A DNA stretch of 6,208 nucleotides from positions 1-6,208 of the forward strand of contig JAIDKM010000095.1 in assembly GCA_029051915.1 (NCBI GenBank), given 5' to 3'. Both the position numbers and the translations under genes were made by a program. The notes beneath the pieces are model-generated. The model ran no database searches. It saw only the letters and a list, made by a program, of their open reading frames with translations, and had not been told where the DNA came from. This stretch comes from Alistipes sp. (lineage in GTDB: Bacteria; Bacteroidota; Bacteroidia; Bacteroidales; Rikenellaceae). Shown here piece after piece: positions 1-4,901 of this stretch (its first letter is position 1; every line of letters starts with the position of its first letter).

Positions 1-254
1 TGCTTCATGTGCCTGCCTCGGGCTTCCGCGAGCGCCTGACGGGAGCCCTGTCGAACGTCGGCGCGGGCGGTTGGGCCTGGTCGGCATCGCCCTACGCTGC
101 AGGCAACGAGAATGCGAGCGGCTTCCGGCTCCAATCGGGAAACATCGATCCGATGAACAACTTCGAACGCTCCTACGGCTTCACCGTGCGCTGCGTCCAG
201 CATCTGCGAGCTGTTTTTATTGTATCTTTGCATAATAGCCATAAACAACAATGA
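1..254 (+). CDS. C-terminal end of a FISUMP-domain (major paralogous domain) surface protein, 5' partial
   Basis: Only the last 84 codons are in the window. The frame is open at the left edge (first complete codon at 3), so the start lies outside. The visible part runs from HVPASGFR through GALSNVGAGGWAWSASPYA to RSYGFTVRCVQ. This pattern (P-A-x-G-[FY]-R, G-x-L-x-x-x-G, W-S-x-S-x-Y, then R-S-x-G-F-x-V-R-C-V-Q) is the typical end of the FISUMP domain, TIGR02145/Fib_succ_major, a C-type-lectin-like fold found in exported proteins of Bacteroidetes. The family's role is mostly unknown; some members are target proteins of diversity-generating retroelements. The domain normally stops at about RCVQ (200 here), yet the frame continues 17 codons, HLRAVFIVSLHNSHKQQ, and stops at TGA 252-254 inside the start of the next gene. 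That tail is coded across a promoter motif and may not be functional. Family confidence is good; substrate or partner is unknown. Confidence 0.8.
   Translation, partial: LHVPASGFRERLTGALSNVGAGGWAWSASPYAAGNENASGFRLQSGNIDPMNNFERSYGFTVRCVQHLRAVFIVSLHNSHKQQ
223..230 (+). promoter_or_regulatory. Candidate -7 element for the esterase gene (TATCTTTG)
   Basis: TATCTTTG matches TAnnTTTG, the -7 consensus of the Bacteroidetes primary sigma factor, and is followed by C as is common. It lies 20 bp before the ATG at 251, which would give a leader of roughly 10-15 nt. No good TTTG -33 element is seen 19-21 bp upstream; only a weak TCTG occurs at 203-206, at shorter spacing. The site sits in a local AT-rich patch and overlaps the last codons of the upstream FISUMP frame. 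Confidence 0.5.
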
Positions 255-1564
255 TGAAAAAAATCCTCCTCCTGCTGACAACCCTGACGCTGGTGTCGGA
301 ACTTGCGGCCGAAAACTACCCCTACCGCAGCGACGTACTATGGGTCGCGCGGCCCGATCATGCCGACTGGCTCTACCGGACGGGCGAAAAAGCGACCGTG
401 GAAGTACAACTGTACCGCTACGGAATTCCCCAAGAAGGAGTCGTGGTGCGATATGAAACGGGCCCCGAACTACTGCCGGCCGACGCCGCAGGTGAAGCGG
501 TGCTGAAAAACGGCGTGGCGACGATCCCGCTGGGAACCCTGAGACACCCCGGATTCCGCGACTGCCGCCTGACGGCGACCATCGACGGCAAGACCTACCG
601 CCACCATGTCAAGGTAGGATTCTCGCCCGAAAAGATCGAACCTTACACCGGAATGCCGGCCGATTTCGACGAATTCTGGGCTGCCAACAAAGCCGAACAA
701 TCGAAATACCCGCTGCACTACACGAAAGAACGGGCAGAGAAATACTGCACGGAGAAGGTCGACTGCTACCTGGTGAAACTCCGACTGAACAAACAAGGAC
801 AATCCATCTACGGCTATCTGTTCTATCCGAAAGGAGCGCAGCCGAAAAGCTGTCCTGCGGTGCTCTGCCCCCCGGGAGCCGGCATCAAGACCATCAAGGA
901 ACCCCTGCGCCACAAATACTATGCGGAGGCGGGCTGCATCCGTTTCGAATTCGAGATACACGGCCTGCACCCCGACCAACCGGAAGAACGCTTCCGTGAA
1001 CTGGCAGCGGCATTCAACGGCCGCGAAAACGGCTACCTGACCAACGGACTGGACGACCGGGACAACTACTACATGAAACGAGTCTATCTTGCCTGCGTGA
1101 GAGCCGTCGACCTGCTGACGTCGCTGCCCGAGTGGGACGGCCGCAACGTCATTGCGCAAGGAGGCAGTCAAGGCGGCGCGCTGGCGCTGGTGGCGGCCGG
1201 GCTGGACGAACGGATAACGGCCTGCGCGGCCAATCACCCGGCGCTGAGCGACATGGCGCGATTCGAGAAAGGCGAAGCGGACGGATACCCCCACTTCTCG
1301 CGCATGCGGAACATGCGAACGCCCGAGAAAATACGGACGATGGCCTACTATGATGCGGTGAACTTCGCCCGCCGGATCCGGGTACCGGTTCGCATGACGT
1401 GGGGCTACAACGACGACACGTGTCCCCCGACCACGAGCTATGCGGTATACAACGTGCTGCAAGGCCCCAAAGAAGCCCTGATCACCCCGATCAACGAACA
1501 CTGGACGTCCGAGGCGACGGAACGCGGACACCTGGAGTGGATTCTGAAGAACCTGCGCGAATAA
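251..1564 (+). CDS. Exported acetylxylan esterase-type alpha/beta-hydrolase
   Basis: The 437-residue protein is probably a secreted carbohydrate esterase that removes acetyl groups from plant or host glycans, of the AXE1/cephalosporin-C deacetylase type. Residues 1-20 (MMKK, then a Leu-rich stretch ending SELAA) look like a type I signal peptide. Residues about 25-125 form a beta-rich N-terminal domain I cannot name, likely Ig-like. The hydrolase fold follows, from about GMPADFDEFW (134-143). The nucleophile is predicted as Ser306 in GGSQGG, the acid as Asp388 in WGYNDDTCPP (a match to the family's D-x-x-CPP pattern), and the base as His417 in INEHW. The full triad suggests an active enzyme. 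The segment LCPPGAG (205-211) is at the usual oxyanion-loop place. The start is at the first of two adjacent ATGs (251, 254), preceded by A-rich sequence and no Shine-Dalgarno, as usual in Bacteroidetes. Its ATG overlaps the stop of the preceding frame (ATGATGA). The true substrate is not determined. Confidence 0.85.
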   Translation: MMKKILLLLTTLTLVSELAAENYPYRSDVLWVARPDHADWLYRTGEKATVEVQLYRYGIPQEGVVVRYETGPELLPADAAGEAVLKNGVATIPLGTLRHPGFRDCRLTATIDGKTYRHHVKVGFSPEKIEPYTGMPADFDEFWAANKAEQSKYPLHYTKERAEKYCTEKVDCYLVKLRLNKQGQSIYGYLFYPKGAQPKSCPAVLCPPGAGIKTIKEPLRHKYYAEAGCIRFEFEIHGLHPDQPEERFRELAAAFNGRENGYLTNGLDDRDNYYMKRVYLACVRAVDLLTSLPEWDGRNVIAQGGSQGGALALVAAGLDERITACAANHPALSDMARFEKGEADGYPHFSRMRNMRTPEKIRTMAYYDAVNFARRIRVPVRMTWGYNDDTCPPTTSYAVYNVLQGPKEALITPINEHWTSEATERGHLEWILKNLRE

Positions 1565-1639
1565 ACGAGGGCGGTTCTACGGAGAGGGAATCGACCGACC
1601 GGAACCGAAGGGAAACGGCCCGGCGAAGGAACCCGGCCG

Positions 1640-1675
1640 AAAAAAAACGAAGGCATGGTTTTCGCCATGCCTTCG
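1640..1675 (-). terminator. Rho-independent terminator of adk
   Basis: A perfect 11-bp stem pairs 1648-1658 (CGAAGGCATGG) with 1665-1675 (CCATGCCTTCG) around a 6-nt loop. On the minus strand the stem is followed directly by a run of eight T (A8 at 1640-1647 on the + strand). It lies about 20 nt after the adk stop. On the + strand no T-run follows, so it should work poorly for the convergent esterase gene, for which no better terminator is seen between 1565 and 1695. Confidence 0.85.
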
Positions 1676-1695
1676 GAAAGCAACGGAAACGAAGA

Positions 1696-2274
1696 TCAAC
1701 GCCCCAGTCCGTCGATGACGGTGGCGACGCGCTCGAAGACCTCCTCCATCGTACCGGTGCCGTTGACGGAAGCGTACTTGCCCTGTGCGGCGTAGAAGTC
1801 GGAGACGACGGCCGTCTGCCGGTGGTAGACCTCCAACCGCCCGCGGATCACCTCCTCGGAAGTATCGTCGGCACGCCCCGAGTCCTTGCCGCGCAAGAGA
1901 ATGCGCCGCACCAACTCCTCCTCGGGAACGTGGATGTCGATCATGACGTCGACCTTCAACCCGTGTTTCTCCAAAATCCGGTCGAAAGCCTCGGCCTGCA
2001 CCGTGGTACGGGGGAACCCGTCGAAGATACAACCCTTGGCATCCTTGTGCGTGGAGACGTACTCCTCAATCATGCCGATGACGATCTCGTCGGGAGCCAA
2101 CTTGCCCTGCGCGATGCAGGACTCCATGCTGCGACCCAACTCCGTGCCGCGACGGATATGCTCGCGGATCACCTCGCCCGTCGACACGTGATCGATGCCG
2201 TAATGCGTTTTCAATCGCTGGGCCTGCGTACCCTTGCCGCAGCCCGGAGCGCCGAATAAGACGATATTTACCAT
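1696..2274 (-). CDS. adk: Adenylate kinase, short-LID form
   Basis: Cytoplasmic enzyme that converts ATP + AMP to 2 ADP and keeps the adenylate pool balanced. The 192-residue protein starts MVNIVLFGAP with the P-loop GAPGCGKGT at 8-16. It continues with the AMP-binding STGEVIR (31-37), the hallmark FDGFPRT (84-90), the LID arginines in SGRADD (132-137) and RGRLEVYHRQT (144-154). Length and the short segment around 128-140 show the small-LID type without the Cys4 zinc subdomain of about 214-residue enzymes; this is usual in Bacteroidetes. ATG at 2274 is the only start that gives a complete N-terminal strand before the P-loop. No Shine-Dalgarno precedes it. It is transcribed alone, divergent from thiL and convergent with the esterase, with its own terminator. 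Confidence 0.97.
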   Translation of the reverse strand: MVNIVLFGAPGCGKGTQAQRLKTHYGIDHVSTGEVIREHIRRGTELGRSMESCIAQGKLAPDEIVIGMIEEYVSTHKDAKGCIFDGFPRTTVQAEAFDRILEKHGLKVDVMIDIHVPEEELVRRILLRGKDSGRADDTSEEVIRGRLEVYHRQTAVVSDFYAAQGKYASVNGTGTMEEVFERVATVIDGLGR

Positions 2275-2299
2275 ACTGAAATCGCTTGATTTGACCCGA

Positions 2300-2307
2300 C
2301 AAAAATA
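2300..2307 (-). promoter_or_regulatory. Candidate adk promoter, -7 element (TATTTTTG on minus strand)
   Basis: Read on the minus strand, 2307 to 2300 is TATTTTTG, a full match to TAnnTTTG, lying 25 bp before the adk start codon and giving a leader of about 20 nt. The -33 element is weak: TTTC at 2332-2329, spaced 21 bp. It lies in the AT-rich divergent gap, and its upstream half overlaps the thiL promoter. Confidence 0.55.
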
Positions 2308-2316
2308 GGTGATTTT

Positions 2317-2348
2317 TTTGGGAAAATAGAAAGATTCGGTTAGTTTTG
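2317..2348 (+). promoter_or_regulatory. Promoter of thiL (TTTG-N20-TAGTTTTG)
   Basis: TTTG at 2317-2320 (the end of a T-run) and TAGTTTTG at 2341-2348 are 20 bp apart. This fits the Bacteroidetes -33/-7 consensus TTTG-N19-21-TAnnTTTG in both elements and spacing. Transcription would begin only about 5-10 nt before the ATG at 2364, so the leader is very short. An AGGA-like stretch directly abuts the ATG and is too close to act as a Shine-Dalgarno. Confidence 0.7.
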
Positions 2349-2363
2349 TAAAAAAATTAAGGA

Positions 2364-3401
2364 ATGCCGCAACAGAAAAAACGCACCGAAATCGCCGAGT
2401 TGGGCGAATTCGGCCTGATAGACCGCCTGACCGCGGGCTTCGCGCCCTGCAACGCCTCGACCCTGCGCGGAGCGGGCGACGATGCCGCCGTGATCGCCCC
2501 GGGCGCCGACGAACGGATCGTAGTCTCGACCGACTCGTTGTATGAAGGAGTGGACTTCGATCTGACCTACTTTCCTCTCAAGCACCTGGGATACAAAGTG
2601 GTAACGGCCGCCGTGAGCGACATTCTGGCGATGAACGCCACGCCGTCGCAGATCCTGGTGTCGCTGGGAATCTCGGCCAAGCTACCGGTGGAAGCGCTCG
2701 ACGACCTGTATGCCGGAATCCGCTTTGCGTGCGAAGAACACAAGATCGACCTTGCGGGAGGCGACACGCGGGCGACGATGACGGGGCTGGCGATCACGGT
2801 AACGGCGATCGGCCATGCGCGCGAAGAACAGATAGTGAGCCGCAACGGAGCGGGTCAGAACGACCTGATCTGTCTGACGGGCAATCTTGGAGCGGCCTAC
2901 ATGGGTCTCCGGCTCCTTGAACGCGAAAAACGGGTGCTGGCCGACGTAACCGACCCGCAGCCGCAGTTCGCGGGATACGAATACCTACTGGAGAAGTACC
3001 TCAAGCCGAGACCCCGCACCGACATCCTGACGGCACTGGCCGAAGAGAAGATCGTACCCACGTCGATGATCGATCTGTCGGACGGACTGGCCAGCGACCT
3101 GATGCAACTGTGCCGCGCGTCGAAATGCGGAGCCCGCATCTATCTGGAACGCATACCCATAGCCAAGCAGACGACGGCCCTGGCCGAAGAGATGCACATG
3201 GATCCTGTGGTGGCGGCGCTCAATGGAGGAGAAGACTACGAACTTCTCTTCACGGTGCCCCTGACGATGCAGGAACGGGTGATGAGTCTTGGGCTGGTAG
3301 ATGTCATCGGCCACATCACGCCCGAATCGACGGGCTGCTACCTTGTTACGCCCGACGGATCGGATATCCGCCTGCGGGCGCAAGGATTTCCGGAGAAATA
3401 A
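2364..3401 (+). CDS. thiL: Thiamine-monophosphate kinase
   Basis: Phosphorylates thiamine monophosphate with ATP to thiamine diphosphate, the last step of cofactor synthesis, in the cytoplasm. The 345-residue protein shows the ThiL/PurM-like fold. It has ELGEFGLIDRL near the N-terminus (12-22), the Mg-ATP-binding GDDAAV (38-43), STDSLYEGVDF (55-65), SDILAMNA (85-92), AGGDT (131-135), DLSDGLASD (237-245) and GGEDYELLF (288-296). All key acidic residues are present and length is normal for Bacteroidetes ThiL. ATG 2364 is the natural start, ahead of the E-x-G-E-F-G motif. No other thiamine gene is nearby, and the predicted leader is far too short for a TPP riboswitch, so TPP control at this promoter is unlikely. 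The HhH gene begins 19 bp after the stop, so the two are probably co-transcribed. Confidence 0.96.
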   Translation: MPQQKKRTEIAELGEFGLIDRLTAGFAPCNASTLRGAGDDAAVIAPGADERIVVSTDSLYEGVDFDLTYFPLKHLGYKVVTAAVSDILAMNATPSQILVSLGISAKLPVEALDDLYAGIRFACEEHKIDLAGGDTRATMTGLAITVTAIGHAREEQIVSRNGAGQNDLICLTGNLGAAYMGLRLLEREKRVLADVTDPQPQFAGYEYLLEKYLKPRPRTDILTALAEEKIVPTSMIDLSDGLASDLMQLCRASKCGARIYLERIPIAKQTTALAEEMHMDPVVAALNGGEDYELLFTVPLTMQERVMSLGLVDVIGHITPESTGCYLVTPDGSDIRLRAQGFPEK

Positions 3402-3420
3402 CGAAGCCTCAGGGAAGCGC

Positions 3421-4476
3421 ATGAAACCCCTGTTCACAGAACGGGAAATCCGGGCGGTAGCGATCTTCCTGCCGCTGGCGCTGCTGGCATTGACGGCGCT
3501 GCTGCTGGCACGTCCGAAAAATGAACCGGCCCCGTCGGAACGAACGGAACCGCGAAGCGAAGAAGGGACGGAACGGATTCGGGCTACGGAATTCGACCCC
3601 AACACGGTAACGTATGAAGAACTGCGCGAAATGGGGCTGACGCCGAACGAAGCGGCGGGCCTGATCCGCTACCGCTCCTATGACAAGATATTCCGCATAC
3701 CGGAAGATGTGGCGACGTGCTACGCGATCGGAGATACGCTCTACCGGAAACTGGCACCCTACATCCGCATCGGCCGCCGATATGCTACGGCCCCGAACGG
3801 ATACCGCCCGGGACGTCCGATAATCCGCTGCCAAGAACCCGAGCCGTTCCGCATAGACACCGTGAGCGCCCGCTACCTACGAGCCATCGGCGCGATGACG
3901 GAAAGGCAAGCCAAGACCTTCGTGAAGTGGCGCGACACCCACCCGATACATGATCTGGACGAACTACGCGAATGCTATGCAGTGAGCGACTCTTTGGCCG
4001 CAGCGCTGGAACCCTATGTAATTTTCCCGGAAGAGACGCCGGTCGAACCCCGGTTTCCGATCGGACTGAACGCAGCGGACTCGACGCAACTGCTCCGGGT
4101 AAACGGCATAGGCCCCCGAACGGCGGGCCGGATCGTACGCTACCGGGAACGGCTGGGCGGATTCGTCCGGAAAGAACAACTCTCCGAAGTAGAAGGCATG
4201 ACGGAGAGCAACTATGAAAAGATTTTACGACAAATTTACTGCGACAGTTGCGAAATTCGGAAAATTCGTATTAACTTTGCGACCGCCGAAGAATTGGCGA
4301 AGCATCCCTACATGCCCCCGCCGCGACTTCGGAAGATACTGAAAGTACGACAGTTGAAAGGAGGCTGGAAGACCGCAGAAGAATTCTACGACGAAGACAT
4401 ACTGAAACCCGACGAAGCCGACAGAATGGCTCCGTATCTGGATTTCGGAATTCCGAGCGGTTCCGACGACGAGTAA
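3421..4476 (+). CDS. Membrane-anchored multi-helix-hairpin-helix (ComEA-like) protein
   Basis: The 351-residue protein starts with a short basic stretch (MKPLFTEREIR), a single membrane segment (about 12-30, AVAIFLPLALLALTALLLA) and a charged Pro/Glu/Arg linker (31-56). Four modules of about 55-60 residues follow, near 58-115, 144-200, 216-273 and 283-341, each a helix-hairpin-helix pair. Only the third has a canonical hairpin (NGIGPRTAGRIVRYR, 228-242); the fourth begins with INFATAEELAKHPY, typical of Bacteroidetes ComEA-type proteins. HhH units bind the DNA backbone without sequence preference, and ComEA family members take up DNA in the periplasm; for this protein DNA binding is inferred and function untested. 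I chose ATG 3421, not the in-frame ATG 3301, because the longer form would overlap thiL by about 100 bp and place 40 unrelated residues before the membrane anchor. A purine-rich CAGGGAAG precedes it. Probably co-transcribed with thiL. Confidence 0.85.
   Translation: MKPLFTEREIRAVAIFLPLALLALTALLLARPKNEPAPSERTEPRSEEGTERIRATEFDPNTVTYEELREMGLTPNEAAGLIRYRSYDKIFRIPEDVATCYAIGDTLYRKLAPYIRIGRRYATAPNGYRPGRPIIRCQEPEPFRIDTVSARYLRAIGAMTERQAKTFVKWRDTHPIHDLDELRECYAVSDSLAAALEPYVIFPEETPVEPRFPIGLNAADSTQLLRVNGIGPRTAGRIVRYRERLGGFVRKEQLSEVEGMTESNYEKILRQIYCDSCEIRKIRINFATAEELAKHPYMPPPRLRKILKVRQLKGGWKTAEEFYDEDILKPDEADRMAPYLDFGIPSGSDDE
4248..4279 (+). promoter_or_regulatory. Candidate intragenic promoter for rpsU (TTG-N21-TAACTTTG)
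   Basis: TTG at 4248-4250 and TAACTTTG at 4272-4279 (followed by C) match the Bacteroidetes -33/-7 consensus at 21-bp spacing. The site lies inside the HhH coding sequence, in an AT-rich dip (about 4213-4275) in otherwise GC-rich DNA. The 4477-4612 gap before rpsU contains no TAnnTTTG on the + strand, so this is the best visible promoter for rpsU. It would give a leader of about 325 nt. Confidence 0.45.
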
Positions 4477-4612
4477 ACGACACGGAAGGGCAAGATGCGA
4501 TCGGGAGATTGCAACCCCGGGAGAAAAAAACGAAGCGAGCGATTCGAAAAAGAGAGGATCGATCGCCGAAGCCGAAAAAAACGAGATTAAAAACTAAAAA
4601 AAAGAGAATACT
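4477..4612 (+). other. Purine-rich leader region upstream of rpsU
   Basis: This 136-bp gap holds no convincing ORF, promoter match or T-run terminator. From about 4531 it becomes strikingly A/G-rich on the + strand, with several A-runs and almost no T, ending in an A-rich stretch just before the rpsU ATG. A small possible hairpin (CGGG/CCCG near 4501-4520) is too weak to call. The absence of a terminator means read-through from the thiL-HhH unit into rpsU is possible. Confidence 0.5.
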
Positions 4613-4804
4613 ATGATTATCATGCCGGTAAAAGAGGGCGAAAACATCGAACGCGCCCTGAAGAAGTTCAAACGCAAATACGAGCGCACGGGTGTTCTGA
4701 AAGAACTCCGCCGTCGTCAGTACTTCACCAAGCCCTCGGTGCAGAAGCGTGAAGCGATGATGCACGCCGTATATGTAGAACACATGTACCGCGACGAAGA
4801 CTAA
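4613..4804 (+). CDS. rpsU: 30S ribosomal protein bS21
   Basis: The small basic protein of the 30S platform contacts the 3' end of 16S rRNA. The 63-residue sequence MIIMPVKEGENIERALKKFK matches the Bacteroidales bS21 start (MIVVPVKEGE type) and continues with KYERTGVLKELRRRQ and a C-terminal TKPSVQKRE helix; length is normal. The first ATG (4613) fits family length better than the internal Met4. In Bacteroidetes ribosomes bS21, bS18 and bS6 hold the anti-Shine-Dalgarno sequence (established by published structures), so this protein matters for the group's unusual initiation. The leader has only A-rich AAAGAGAATACT and no Shine-Dalgarno. A strong terminator follows 16 nt after the stop, and rpsU could be read alone or from the upstream genes. 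Confidence 0.97.
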   Translation: MIIMPVKEGENIERALKKFKRKYERTGVLKELRRRQYFTKPSVQKREAMMHAVYVEHMYRDED

Positions 4805-4820
4805 AGGGACGTGCAGTCCT

Positions 4821-4859
4821 AAAAAAGGAAGTCCGCCGATTTGGCGGACTTCCTTTTTT
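4821..4859. terminator. Bidirectional rho-independent terminator between rpsU and the GH30 gene
   Basis: The 11-bp perfect GC-rich stem 4827-4837 (GGAAGTCCGCC) pairs with 4843-4853 (GGCGGACTTCC) around the 5-nt loop GATTT. It is flanked by A6 (4821-4826) and T6 (4854-4859), which can extend the stem to 17 bp. The T-tract on either strand makes it fit to end both rpsU (+) and the convergent GH30 transcript (-). Confidence 0.95.
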
Positions 4860-4901
4860 ATGCGGCCTGAAGGGAACGGCCCGGCCGAACCGCGCACGCC
4901 C

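Noticed and set aside
470..1531. A 353-codon open frame on the minus strand opposite the esterase gene
   Set aside because: It is antisense to a clearly recognisable hydrolase with a full catalytic triad. Its translation is rich in Arg/Val/Gly without domain motifs, as expected of a shadow frame in GC-rich DNA.
1572..1607. CGGTTC/GAACCG inverted repeat after the esterase stop
   Set aside because: A 6-bp stem with a 24-nt loop and no T-run is too weak for a terminator or operator call.
1399..2259. A 286-codon plus-strand frame across the esterase end, the terminator and adk
   Set aside because: It is antisense to adk over most of its length and has no recognisable domain; adk motifs are unambiguous.
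3301..3420. Upstream in-frame ATG (3301) as the HhH protein start
   Set aside because: It overlaps thiL by about 100 bp and adds residues with no family character before a membrane anchor that starts naturally at 3421.
4231..4238. TAAATTTG on the minus strand inside the AT island, as an antisense promoter
   Set aside because: No -33 element at 19-21 bp and no gene in the right direction nearby; likely a chance match in AT-rich DNA.
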